Below, piece by piece: positions 27,263-35,410 of a stretch of 64,000 bases of DNA. The notes below the pieces were generated by a model. It worked only from the letters and a program-made list of their open reading frames with translations, did not search any database and was not told the DNA's origin. Positions within the stretch are counted from its first letter, which is position 1, and every line of letters starts with the position of its first letter. A program made the translations under genes and the position numbers. This stretch comes from Achromobacter sp. RTa (GTDB lineage Bacteria > Pseudomonadota > Gammaproteobacteria > Burkholderiales > Burkholderiaceae_B): NCBI RefSeq assembly GCF_000757485.1, contig NZ_JPYO01000027.1, positions 186,001 through 250,000 on the forward strand, given 5' to 3'.

Positions 27263-28080
27263 TGCACGCCCCTCATGCGGGGATCGAAGCGGTCTCGCAC
27301 CGCGTCGCCCAGCAGGTTGATCCCCAGCAGCGCGAGCGCGATGGCCAGGCCGGGAAGAATGGAAAGATAGGAAGCCTGCGCCATGAACGGCCGCGCCGCC
27401 GCGAGCATGTTGCCCCAGGTGGGCGCGGGCGGCGGAACGCCCAGGCCCAGGAAGGACAGCGCGCTTTCCGCCAGGATCACCCAGCCGAACATGGAGGTGG
27501 CCAGCACGGTCAGCGGCGCCACGCAATTGGGCAGCACGTGGCGGAACATGGTGTAGAGCTCGGAGTTGCCCAGCACCCGGGAAGACTCGATGAACTCCTT
27601 CTCGCGCAGGGACAGCACCGTACCGCGCACGATGCGCGTCACCGAGGGCGTATAGGCCAGGCCCAGCGCCAGGATGATGCCGTACTTGTTCGCCCCCACC
27701 ACGGCCAGCAGGCCCAGCGCCAGCAGCAGGCCAGGAAAGGCCAGCAGCGCGTTGTTGAACGCCATGATGATGCGGTCGGTCCAGCCTCGGACGAAGCCGG
27801 TCAGGGTGCCGATGGCCGTGCCCGCCACGATGGCGAAGGTCACGGTCAGGAGGCTGATCCAGACGCTGCTGGACGCCCCCGCCAGGAGGCGGGACAGTTC
27901 GTCGCGGCCGAACTCGTCCGTGCCCAGCAGGAAATCCCCCCCGGGCGGACGCAGGCGCGCCGCAAAGTTGATCTTGAGCGGGTCGTGGGGCGTCCAGAAG
28001 GCGCCCATGATCGCCGCGACGATCATCAGCGCCACGATCGCGCCGCCCAGTAGCGCATTGGCCGGAATTCGCTTTTTCAT
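27259..28080 (-). CDS. ABC importer permease, DppC/OppC family
   Basis: A 273-aa inner-membrane protein. It starts MKKRIPANALLGGAIVALMIVAAIMGAFW, then has the typical DppC segment (HDPLKINFAARLRPPGGDFLLGTDEFGRDELSRLLAGA) and the EAA coupling loop EFIESSRVLGNSELYTMFRHVLPN. Six hydrophobic segments are evident. Start at 28080 overlaps the DppB-like stop by 4 bp. It pairs with the DppB-like protein as the transmembrane channel of the island's importer. Confidence 0.92.
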   Translation of the reverse strand: MKKRIPANALLGGAIVALMIVAAIMGAFWTPHDPLKINFAARLRPPGGDFLLGTDEFGRDELSRLLAGASSSVWISLLTVTFAIVAGTAIGTLTGFVRGWTDRIIMAFNNALLAFPGLLLALGLLAVVGANKYGIILALGLAYTPSVTRIVRGTVLSLREKEFIESSRVLGNSELYTMFRHVLPNCVAPLTVLATSMFGWVILAESALSFLGLGVPPPAPTWGNMLAAARPFMAQASYLSILPGLAIALALLGINLLGDAVRDRFDPRMRGVQ

Positions 28081-29021
28081 TCGGCGGTCACTCTCGGGTC
28101 GAAGATGGGATAGCAGAGATCGATGAGCAGGTTCACGATCACGTAGACCACGCCCACGAACAGCAGGCAGCCCTGGATCACGGGATAGTCGCGGGCGAAG
28201 ATCGAGTCCACCAGCAGACGGCCCAGGCCGGGAATCGTGAACACCGTTTCCACCACCGCGATGCCACCCAGCAGGTTGCCCAGGACCAGGCCGATCAGCG
28301 TCCACGTGGGGCCGAAGGCATTGCGGAAAGCGTGGCGCATCAGCACGGCCGATTCGGACAGCCCCTTGGCGCGCGCGTGGGTGATGTAGTCCAGCCTCAG
28401 GACTTCCAGCGTGCTGGCCCGCGCCATGCGCATCAGGACGCCGATCTCATGCAGGAACAGCGTGGCGATCGGCATGACCAGGTACAGCAGGCCCGCTTTC
28501 CAGTCGTCGCCGATGGACACGTAGCCCACCACCGGCAGCCATTGCAGCTTCAGGCCGAAGAAGATCAGGAGCAGCAGGCCCAGCCAGAAGGTCGGGATGG
28601 ACACCAGCAGCGTGGCCGTCCCCACCAGGAACAGGTCCGGAGCCTTGTTCTGCTTCCACGCGGCGACCATGCCCGCCGGCACCGCCACCAGCGCGGCGAA
28701 CAGCACCGCCACCAGCACCACGCGGCCGCTGATCAGGAAGCGGTCCCACACCAGCGGCAGCACGGGCTGGCCGGTGTTGATGGAGGATCCCAGGTCGCCG
28801 TGCAGCATGTTGCCGAACCAGATTCCGAACTGGGCCGCCCAGGTCTGGTCCAGGCCCAGCCTGGCCCGCAGGTCCGCCAGCGCGGCCGGCGTGGCCAGAT
28901 CGCCCAGCAGCAGCTGGGCCGGATCGCCGGGAATGAGCCGGATCATCACGAACACGGCCACCGCCACGATCAGCAGCGTGGGCACCGCCATGACGATACG
29001 GGATAGCGCGAAACGCAGCAT
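28077..29021 (-). CDS. ABC importer permease, DppB/OppB family
   Basis: A 314-aa inner-membrane protein with the DppB opening (MLRFALSRIVMAVPTLLIVAVAVFVMIRLIPGDPA pattern) and the EAA loop DYITHARAKGLSESAVLMRHAFRNA. It lies 62 bp downstream of the alpha/beta hydrolase gene and is probably on the same transcript, controlled from the TTGGCGCCAA palindrome near 30020. Confidence 0.92.
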   Translation of the reverse strand: MLRFALSRIVMAVPTLLIVAVAVFVMIRLIPGDPAQLLLGDLATPAALADLRARLGLDQTWAAQFGIWFGNMLHGDLGSSINTGQPVLPLVWDRFLISGRVVLVAVLFAALVAVPAGMVAAWKQNKAPDLFLVGTATLLVSIPTFWLGLLLLIFFGLKLQWLPVVGYVSIGDDWKAGLLYLVMPIATLFLHEIGVLMRMARASTLEVLRLDYITHARAKGLSESAVLMRHAFRNAFGPTWTLIGLVLGNLLGGIAVVETVFTIPGLGRLLVDSIFARDYPVIQGCLLFVGVVYVIVNLLIDLCYPIFDPRVTAE

Positions 29022-29083
29022 GGCCCTCTCCTTATTGCCCCGCGCGCGGGCAGTGGCGCCGCGCGCGCTTCAAGATTCCGGTG

Positions 29084-29947
29084 TTACGCATTGCGCAGCC
29101 TGGCCAGCGCCACGGCCAGGAAATCCTGGACCTGGCCGACGCATTTCAGGCCGTCGTGCGGCACGTTTTCCACCATGTCCAGCGTCACGTCCACGCCCGC
29201 CGCCTCGAACGAACGGCGCAGCGATTCCAGGCGCTCCGGGCGGTTCTTGCCGGCGGAGTTCGCGCCGGGCATGAAGAACTTGCCGCCTTCACGATGGGTG
29301 ATTTCCCAGGTTTCCAGGTCGGCCTTGCCCACGATCATGTGCACGGCCACCTTGCGCAAGGCATCGACGTCGATGCGCTTGCCGTAGCGCGCTTCCACAT
29401 CGCGCACGCCCACCCACCAGTCCTGCTCCGGATCCAGCAGCGTCACCGAGCCCGGCGCGCCGATCGACACGGCCCAAAGGCGTTCGGGGTGCAACAACGC
29501 GAAGCGGTTCACGAACTGGCCGCCGCCCGAATAACCGAACAGGCCGAACTGCTTGAAATCGCGGCCGAACTTCTCGCCCACTTCCGCCACCATGTCCAGC
29601 AGGACCTGGTCGTAGCGGATATCGCCCTCGCGCAGCTGCTTGAAACCGTCGCGATTGCCGTCGCCCAACGGACCGACGGGAAACAGCGGGCACAGCACGA
29701 TGCAATCGTTCCAGCGGGCAAACTCCGCGAACGCATCGCGGTATTCCACAAAGGCCCGGCCCGTGCCGTGCATGATCACGACCAGCTCCATGGGGTGCTT
29801 GGCCGCGTCGATATGCGGCGGCACGTACATGCAATAGGAAAAGCGCGGATCGGTGCGCGCCGCGAAGACGGTGCTGTGGCCCAGGTCGTAGATGGCCCGG
29901 GCGCGGGCGGCGTCGGGTTGGATGGCGAGTGCTGCGTCGGACTGCAT
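29084..29947 (-). CDS. Alpha/beta-hydrolase (esterase/amidase-like)
   Basis: A 287-aa soluble protein. The nucleophile elbow is GLFGYSGGGQF (Ser in GYSGG), preceded by an oxyanion-type strand ELVVIMHGTGRAF. A likely catalytic His lies in NVPHDGLK near the C-terminus. No signal peptide is seen. It appears to be the first gene of the operon carrying the peptide-type importer, so it probably hydrolyses the imported compound or a product of the C45 enzyme. Exact reaction unknown. It could also be a poly(3-hydroxybutyrate)-depolymerase-like esterase. Confidence 0.85.
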   Translation of the reverse strand: MQSDAALAIQPDAARARAIYDLGHSTVFAARTDPRFSYCMYVPPHIDAAKHPMELVVIMHGTGRAFVEYRDAFAEFARWNDCIVLCPLFPVGPLGDGNRDGFKQLREGDIRYDQVLLDMVAEVGEKFGRDFKQFGLFGYSGGGQFVNRFALLHPERLWAVSIGAPGSVTLLDPEQDWWVGVRDVEARYGKRIDVDALRKVAVHMIVGKADLETWEITHREGGKFFMPGANSAGKNRPERLESLRRSFEAAGVDVTLDMVENVPHDGLKCVGQVQDFLAVALARLRNA

Positions 29948-30019
29948 GATTTCCTCGTTTCCACGGTCGCGTGCGCGTACCGCGGTCTATGCCGGTGGTC
30001 GAAATAATGATTACCTAAA

Positions 30020-30029
30020 TTGGCGCCAA
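30020..30029. promoter_or_regulatory. TTGGCGCCAA operator copy 3, upstream of hydrolase-importer operon
   Basis: TTGGCGCCAA is embedded in a longer near-perfect palindrome (30014-30036, CCTAAA...TTTTAGG) located 72 bp before the start at 29947. It shares the 10-bp core with the copies at 20039 and 24760. Confidence 0.72.
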
Positions 30030-30078
30030 TTTTAGGCGTCACTGCGCCGGCACAACAAGGCAGGGGATTCCCTAGGGC

Positions 30079-30101
30079 GGCGCGCCCGCCGAGGGCGCGC
30101 C
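30079..30101. terminator. GC-rich hairpin after DUF808 gene
   Basis: GGCGCGCCC and GGGCGCGCC form a 9-bp perfect stem with loop GCCGA, 5 bp beyond the DUF808 stop. No T-tract is present, so it may be a factor-dependent or bidirectional end signal. Confidence 0.4.
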
Positions 30102-30106
30102 GGGCG

Positions 30107-31024
30107 TCAGCGTTTTCCGAAGAGCCGCTTGGCCAGGCCCACGACTCCAAGCACCACGGCCCCGGCAACGACGCCGAACAAGGCGTTGAGCAGGGTGGAC
30201 ACCAGCGCCTGGACCACGCCGCCCTCGCCCACGGCGGCGGCGGCCTGCTCGATAAGGCCATGCACGGGCGCGATGCCGTGCGTCAGGATGGCGCCGCCGA
30301 CCATGAACATGGCGGCCGTGCCCACCACGGACAGCGTCTTCATCAGATAGGGCGCGGCGCCCACGATGCGGCCGCCCAGCCAGGCCAGGGCGCGCGACGG
30401 CTTGCGGCTGAGGTACAGGCCCAGGTCATCGAGCTTGACGATGCCGGCCACCAGGCCATAGACGCCGACCGTCATGGCGACGGCGATGATGGACAGCACC
30501 ATGACCTGGCGGATGAAGTCGGCGTCGGCCACCGCCCCCAGGCTGATGACGATGATTTCCGCCGACAGGATGAAATCGGTGCGTACCGCCCCCTTGATCT
30601 TGGACCGTTCGAAAGCGACCATGTCGACGGCCTGGTCCTGCAGGGCTTCGGAAAGCGCCGCGTGGTGACCTTCCGGCGAATCGCCGTGCGACAGGTATTT
30701 ATGAGCCAGTTTCTCGACGCCCTCGTAGCAGAGGAACGCGCCGCCCAGCATCAGGAGCGGCGTGATCGCCCAGGGCGCGAAAGCGCTGATGAGCAGCGCC
30801 GCCGGCACCAGGATCAGCTTGTTGATGAAGGAGCCCTTGGCGACCGCCCAGACCACCGCCAGCTCGCGGTTGACGGGCACGCCGGTGACCTGCTGCGCAT
30901 TCAGCGCCAGGTCGTCGCCCAGGACCCCCGCGGTTTTCTTGGCGGCCACCTTGGTCATGACGGACACATCGTCCAGGATGGTAGCGATGTCGTCGAACAA
31001 TGCAAAGAAACTGCTTCCGGCCAT
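30107..31024 (-). CDS. DUF808 (YedI-like) multi-pass membrane protein
   Basis: A 305-aa integral membrane protein of the DUF808 family. It opens [48 protein letters not shown] (pattern, residues 1-48), followed by about six hydrophobic segments including [32 protein letters not shown]. The ATG at 31024 has AGGGGA upstream. Family function is not established; it is stand-alone here. Confidence 0.92.
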   Translation of the reverse strand: MAGSSFFALFDDIATILDDVSVMTKVAAKKTAGVLGDDLALNAQQVTGVPVNRELAVVWAVAKGSFINKLILVPAALLISAFAPWAITPLLMLGGAFLCYEGVEKLAHKYLSHGDSPEGHHAALSEALQDQAVDMVAFERSKIKGAVRTDFILSAEIIVISLGAVADADFIRQVMVLSIIAVAMTVGVYGLVAGIVKLDDLGLYLSRKPSRALAWLGGRIVGAAPYLMKTLSVVGTAAMFMVGGAILTHGIAPVHGLIEQAAAAVGEGGVVQALVSTLLNALFGVVAGAVVLGVVGLAKRLFGKR

Positions 31025-31187
31025 CAAGAATCCCCTGTCGCCCCGTAAGGTTTCCCGAGTTTACAGGCGGCCGGGGCCAGATACGCGTGCCGCGCATGGC
31101 CGTTTTCATTCCTTTTGTGTCCGGATCTGCATGGCTCTCCGGCCCGCAAGCGCCTACCCTGGAATCCCACCGTCCCAGGAGTCCACC

Positions 31188-31496
31188 ATGCTCGCTCTGC
31201 GCCCCACTTGCGAACACTGCGACACCGCGCTGCCGCCGGCATCCGCCAAGGCCAGGATATGCAGCTTTGAATGCACCTTCTGCGCCGATTGCGCGGAAGG
31301 CCTGCTGGGCAATGTCTGCCCCAATTGCGGCGGCGGCTTCGCGCCTCGTCCCGTGCGGCCGGCCAGCGACCGCAAGGGCGGAAACTACCTGGGCCGGTAC
31401 CCGGCCAGCACGGAGCGCAAGCACCGGCCCGTCGACCTGGCCGCCCACGCAAGCCTGCTGCGCAGCCTGGAGGGAGTTCCTCCCGAGGAACGCTAG
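31188..31496 (+). CDS. DUF1272-type small cysteine-rich protein
   Basis: A 102-aa protein starting MLALRPTCEHCD with paired cysteine motifs (CEHCD, CSFECTFCADC, CPNCGGGF) that look like a zinc-ribbon. This pattern is the DUF1272 family. AGGAG lies 7 nt before the ATG. It ends 3 bp from the convergent hemerythrin gene. Function unknown; a zinc-binding regulatory or chaperone role is possible. Confidence 0.85.
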   Translation: MLALRPTCEHCDTALPPASAKARICSFECTFCADCAEGLLGNVCPNCGGGFAPRPVRPASDRKGGNYLGRYPASTERKHRPVDLAAHASLLRSLEGVPPEER

Positions 31497-31499
31497 GCG

Positions 31500-31910
31500 C
31501 TACATCGCCTCGATGCGAGGATAGAGATCGCGGTTTTCGCGCTGCATGCGTTCGTGGACGCGGCGCAGCACCATATTGGCGTCCGCCCGGAAGCCGGCTT
31601 CGTCCCGTTCCAGGCTGCCCGCATTGTTCCAGCGGCGGGCGAAGTCCTCGTAGCTGCGCGCGATCTCGTCCATTTCGTCCTGGAAGGCGCGGCTGGTGCG
31701 GGCTAGGTCCGCGTCGGCGCTGCGGGCCACGGCCGGATACAAGGCCCTGTCCTCCACGGCCAGGTGCAGCTTGATCGTCGCGCTGATGGACACGATGCCG
31801 CGCGCGATCTCGGCCGCGTTGCGGGCGACGCCCGCATGCGCCAGCCGGCGCAGCGAGGCGATGCCCTGCAGGATATCCACGTGTTGCTGTTTGAATTTGT
31901 CGATGTTCAT
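31500..31910 (-). CDS. Hemerythrin-like (HHE) domain protein
   Basis: A 136-aa four-helix protein with the HHE pattern: FKQQHVDILQGI, IKLHLAVEDRALYPA, and a closing VHERMQRENRDLYPRI. These His/Glu residues would bind a di-iron site. It lies 58 bp downstream of ytfE in the same direction, so it is probably part of the NorR-controlled nitric-oxide response, perhaps as an O2/NO sensor or iron store. Confidence 0.87.
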   Translation of the reverse strand: MNIDKFKQQHVDILQGIASLRRLAHAGVARNAAEIARGIVSISATIKLHLAVEDRALYPAVARSADADLARTSRAFQDEMDEIARSYEDFARRWNNAGSLERDEAGFRADANMVLRRVHERMQRENRDLYPRIEAM

Positions 31911-31968
31911 GCTGGATTCCTTCAGGCGCGGCGGGGCCGCTTGCCCCGCCCCCGCGTTTTCTACGTCT

Positions 31969-32664
31969 TCAGCCCGCCGCCCGTTGCATGGCGGGCGGCT
32001 CGGCAGGGCCGGCGGCGTTTTCGAACAGGATGTTGTTCTCCAGGTGGATGTGCGCCATCAGGTCTTCCTTGAAGGTCCGGATGCCCAGGTACAGCGCCCG
32101 CCATGTATTGCAGGCGGCGCGCGGCAGGGTCACGCCGTTGGTCAGGGCCAGCAGGCGTTCCAACGCCACGCCGTGGTCGTCGTGCTCCATGCGCATGACC
32201 CTGATGGGCATGGTCGCCATGGCGCCGTGCCCGCGCGCCAGCATGGGGAACAGCACCTGTTCCTCTTTCTGCATATGGCTTTCCAGTTCCTGCTGCATGA
32301 CGCGCAGGTGGTCCGCCAGGCCGGTCGGACAATCCGGGCTGTCGGCGTGCACCTGCTCCACCTTCAGCGCCAGCCGGATCAGCTCGGGCAACTGCTGGCG
32401 GTGCACCTCGTGGTAGCGCTCCAGGATGTGATCGATCAGTTCCGCGGGCGAGGCCAGGCCCCAATCCCTTTCCTGCGGGGCGTTCTGCGCCAGCGCGACG
32501 AGGCGGGCCTCGATCTGCGCCACGTCCAGCGAACGCTGGGCGGCCGCCTCGGCCAGGCTTTTCTTGCCGCCGCAGCAGAAGTCCAGCTCGTATTCATGAA
32601 AAACCTGAGTGGCGCCAGGAATGCTGCGGGCCAACTGTCCCAGGGATTGCTCGACCATGCTCAT
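31969..32664 (-). CDS. ytfE: Iron-sulfur cluster repair di-iron protein (YtfE/ScdA/RIC)
   Basis: A 231-aa protein with the N-terminal ScdA/DUF542 domain, including the diagnostic ELDFCCGGKKSLAEA motif (Cys30-Cys31), and a C-terminal hemerythrin domain with metal-binding His/Glu (IDHILERYHEVHR, ESHMQKEEQVLFP, MEHDDHG, HIHLENNILF). RIC proteins repair Fe-S clusters damaged by NO or oxidants. GGAG precedes the ATG at 32664. It is divergent from norR, with a sigma-54 promoter and NorR sites between them, so induction by NO is strongly indicated. Confidence 0.95.
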   Translation of the reverse strand: MSMVEQSLGQLARSIPGATQVFHEYELDFCCGGKKSLAEAAAQRSLDVAQIEARLVALAQNAPQERDWGLASPAELIDHILERYHEVHRQQLPELIRLALKVEQVHADSPDCPTGLADHLRVMQQELESHMQKEEQVLFPMLARGHGAMATMPIRVMRMEHDDHGVALERLLALTNGVTLPRAACNTWRALYLGIRTFKEDLMAHIHLENNILFENAAGPAEPPAMQRAAG

Positions 32665-32701
32665 CGTCTTCTCCAGTGATCGTGACGGGTACCTGAACTA
32701 G

Positions 32702-32717
32702 AGCGAAATCCGTGCCA
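32702..32717 (-). promoter_or_regulatory. Sigma-54 (-24/-12) promoter of ytfE
   Basis: Read on the minus strand: TGGCAC-GGATT-TCGCT, matching the sigma-54 consensus TGGCAC-N5-TTGCW with the invariant GG and GC at the required spacing. It lies 38 bp before the ytfE start and downstream of the three NorR sites, as needed for a NorR-activated promoter. Confidence 0.85.
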
Positions 32718-32725
32718 GAAAAAAG

Positions 32726-32739
32726 TTGTTATTTATCAA
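32726..32739. promoter_or_regulatory. FNR/DNR-like box or IHF site between norR and ytfE
   Basis: TTGTT-ATTT-ATCAA differs by one base from the FNR/DNR consensus TTGAT-N4-ATCAA. The overlapping TATCAAACATATG also fits the IHF consensus (WATCAA-N4-TTR) with one mismatch, and an IHF bend here would suit a sigma-54 promoter. The two readings cannot be separated by eye. Confidence 0.35.
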
Positions 32740-32756
32740 ACATATGCAAATTAAAT

Positions 32757-32814
32757 GGTAAATAGCACCCTTGCCGGGCGGGGTCATATTCACCTGCAAA
32801 AGGTAAAATTCACC
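32757..32814. promoter_or_regulatory. Three NorR binding sites (GGT-N7-ACC)
   Basis: GGTAAATAGCACC (32757-32769), GGTCATATTCACC (32782-32794) and GGTAAAATTCACC (32802-32814) each match GGT-N7-ACC, the NorR upstream-activator motif described for Ralstonia. They are 40-100 bp upstream of the sigma-54 promoter, and the third abuts the norR start codon, implying autoregulation. Three sites are also the number used by NorR in E. coli. Confidence 0.88.
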
Positions 32815-32816
32815 CC

Positions 32817-34346
32817 ATGCAAAACCTACTGCTTGCCGACTTGGTCGTCGACCTCCCTCCCGCCGTCCGCCTGCAGCGGCTGCTCTCCAGCCTGCGCGCG
32901 CATTTCCGTTGCGGGGCCGTAGCGCTGCTGCAACTGGAAGAAGACCACTTGCGCCCCGTCGCGGTGGACGGCCTGACGCAGGATGCGCTCGGGCGCCGCT
33001 TCGCCGTGCAGCATCATCCGCGGCTGGCGGCCATCCTGGCCCGGCGCGGCGTCACCTGCTTCCATCACGACAGCACCTTGCCCGATCCCTACGACGGGCT
33101 GATCAACGGCATGGCGGGCGAACCGCTGCCGGTGCACGATTGCATGGGCACCAGCCTGCACATCGAAGGCAGGCCCTGGGGCGTGCTGACCCTGGATGCG
33201 CTGGAGGTCGGCACCTTCGACGCGGAAGCCCAATCCGATCTGCGCGACTACATCGTGGTGCTGGAAGCGGCGCTGCGGACCACGCGGCTGGAGGCCGAGA
33301 TCCGCGCGCTGCGCGTGGCGCGCGGCGCCGAGCCGGCGGACAGCGCCGCCCCCGACAGCAACGACATCCTGGGCCAGAGCGAATCCATCGGCCGGTTGCT
33401 GCACGAGATCGAGGTGGTGGCGGACTCCGAATTGCCTATCCTGCTGCTGGGCGAAACCGGCGTGGGCAAGGAACTGTTTGCCCACCGCGTGCATCGCCTT
33501 TCGCGCCGCCGCGACAAGCCTCTGGTGCATGTGAACTGCGCCGCCCTGCCCGAATCCCTGGCCGAGAGCGAACTGTTCGGCCACGCCAAAGGCGCCTTCT
33601 CGGGAGCGGTCACCGACCGCCCGGGCCGCTTCGAGGCCGCCAACGGCGGCACGCTGTTCCTGGACGAAGTGGGAGAGTTGCCTCTACTGGTGCAGGCCAA
33701 GCTGCTGCGCACCTTGCAGAACGGCGAAATCCAGCGGCTGGGCGACGACCGCCCGCGCAGGGTGGACGTGCGCATCGTGGCCGCCACCAACCGCAGCCTG
33801 CGGGACCTGGTCCGCGCCGGCGATTTCCGCGCCGATCTCTATCACCGCCTGTCCGTCTACCCGATCCCGATCCCGCCGCTGCGCGATCGCGGCAACGACG
33901 TGCTGCTGCTGGCCGGACGCTACCTGGAGCTGAACCGCGCGCGCCTGGGGTTGCGCAGCCTCAGACTGTCGGCGGAAGCCGAAGAGATGCTGCGCCGCTA
34001 TCGCTGGCCCGGCAACGTGCGCGAACTGGAACACGTCATCAGCCGCGCGGCCATCAAGGCCGTCAGCCACGGCGCCAGCCGCAACGAGATCGTTACGCTG
34101 AGCGCCAAGCTGCTGGACCTGTCCGACGGGGGCATGGAGGTGGCCGGGCCCGATGAAGACATCGATACGCCCGAACCCGCAGGTCCCACCCTGGCGCTGC
34201 GCGACGCGGTGGATGCCTGCCAGCGCCAGGCGATCCGCCGCGCGCTGGCGGCGCACCAGGGCAACTGGGCCGTCGCCGCACGCGCCCTGGAGGTCGACCC
34301 CAGCAACCTGCACAAGCTGGCAAGGCGGCTGGGGCTCAAGGGCTGA
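32817..34346 (+). CDS. norR: NorR, nitric-oxide-responsive sigma-54 activator
   Basis: A 509-aa enhancer-binding protein. The N-terminal GAF domain (about 1-170) would hold the NO-sensing iron. The AAA+ domain has Walker A GETGVGKE (212-219), the sigma-54 contact loop as GAFSGA (259-264; the commoner form is GAFTGA), and Walker B GGTLFLDEVGELP. A Fis-type helix-turn-helix closes the protein (AVAARALEVDPSNLHKLARRLGLKG). The gene is divergent from ytfE, and the NorR sites and sigma-54 promoter lie between. No norB or hmp gene is in the window. Confidence 0.95.
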   Translation: MQNLLLADLVVDLPPAVRLQRLLSSLRAHFRCGAVALLQLEEDHLRPVAVDGLTQDALGRRFAVQHHPRLAAILARRGVTCFHHDSTLPDPYDGLINGMAGEPLPVHDCMGTSLHIEGRPWGVLTLDALEVGTFDAEAQSDLRDYIVVLEAALRTTRLEAEIRALRVARGAEPADSAAPDSNDILGQSESIGRLLHEIEVVADSELPILLLGETGVGKELFAHRVHRLSRRRDKPLVHVNCAALPESLAESELFGHAKGAFSGAVTDRPGRFEAANGGTLFLDEVGELPLLVQAKLLRTLQNGEIQRLGDDRPRRVDVRIVAATNRSLRDLVRAGDFRADLYHRLSVYPIPIPPLRDRGNDVLLLAGRYLELNRARLGLRSLRLSAEAEEMLRRYRWPGNVRELEHVISRAAIKAVSHGASRNEIVTLSAKLLDLSDGGMEVAGPDEDIDTPEPAGPTLALRDAVDACQRQAIRRALAAHQGNWAVAARALEVDPSNLHKLARRLGLKG

Positions 34347-34376
34347 AGCGGCGGCGGCCGGCGGCATGGACGGGGA

Positions 34377-35345
34377 TCACTCGATCTTGATCCCCGTATC
34401 GCGGATGAGCTTGTCCCAGCGCTGCGATTCGGCCTGCACGCGCTGCTGGAACTCCTCGGGCGAGCTGGAGACGATATTGAAGCCTCCCTGCTCCATGCTG
34501 TTCTTGACCTGAGGCGTTGCCAGCGTGTCGCGCAGAGCCTGCTGCACGCGCTGGCGCACGTCGGGCGGCAAACCTGCCGGCGCCAGCATGCCGACCCACG
34601 AATAGGCTTCAAAGCCCGGCACCAGCTCGGCGATGGGCGGAACGTCCGGCAATGCGGGCGCCGGCTTCGCCGAGCCGATGGCCAGCGCATTCAGCCGCCC
34701 GCCCTGCACGAAGCCGACGATGGTAGGCAGGCTGGCGATCACCACGTCCACCTCGCCGCCCAGGATCGCATTGAACATCGGCCCGCCTCCGCGGTAAGGC
34801 ACGTGCGTCACCTTGATGTCCGTGCGGGCGGCGAGCGCCGCGAGGTTGAGGTGATTGGAGCCGCCCACGCCGGACGAGCCGTAGTTCACCTGCCCCGGAT
34901 GCGCGCGCGCATGGTCCAGGAATTGCTGCAAGGTGGTGATGCCGGTTTTCTTGGCCGTCAGCAACACCGCGGGCATGGTGCCGATCAGGCTGATGTAGTC
35001 GAACGACTTGATCGTGTCGTATTGCAGGTTCTTGTAAAGCGAACCATTGACCGCATGCGAATCGAAGGCCAGCATCAGCGTATAGCCATCGGCGGGCGCG
35101 CGCGCCAATTCGGCCGTGCCGATGGTGCCGGACGCGCCGCCCTTGTTGTCCACCACCACGGTCTGCCCCAGTTTCTGCGACAGCACCGGCGCGATATTGC
35201 GCGCCACGTAGTCCACCGAACCGCCCGGTGGGAACGGCACGATCAACCTCACGGGCCTGTCCGGATACCCCTCTCCCCATGCCGCCCCGGCGGCGGCGCA
35301 AAGCGCCGCCGCAGCGATGACGGAACGCCATCGTTGCTTCATCAT
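34377..35345 (-). CDS. Bug-family periplasmic solute-binding protein
   Basis: A 322-aa protein with a Sec signal (cleavage near AAWG) and Bug motifs YPDRPVRLIVPFPPGGSVDYVARN, VVVDNKGGASGTIGTAELAR and LPDVPPIAELVPGFEAYSW. AAGGAG lies upstream of the double ATG at 35345/35342. It is 66 bp downstream of the acyl-CoA dehydrogenase/reductase fusion gene and read in the same direction, so it probably delivers a carboxylic acid that is then activated by the CaiB-type transferase of the same operon. Confidence 0.92.
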   Translation of the reverse strand: MMKQRWRSVIAAAALCAAAGAAWGEGYPDRPVRLIVPFPPGGSVDYVARNIAPVLSQKLGQTVVVDNKGGASGTIGTAELARAPADGYTLMLAFDSHAVNGSLYKNLQYDTIKSFDYISLIGTMPAVLLTAKKTGITTLQQFLDHARAHPGQVNYGSSGVGGSNHLNLAALAARTDIKVTHVPYRGGGPMFNAILGGEVDVVIASLPTIVGFVQGGRLNALAIGSAKPAPALPDVPPIAELVPGFEAYSWVGMLAPAGLPPDVRQRVQQALRDTLATPQVKNSMEQGGFNIVSSSPEEFQQRVQAESQRWDKLIRDTGIKIE

Positions 35346-35410
35346 GCCCAGTCTCCTTTGGTGGTGGTATGCGGGCCGCTATGCTGCGGCCCTCTTCGGT
35401 TCTACGGCCG

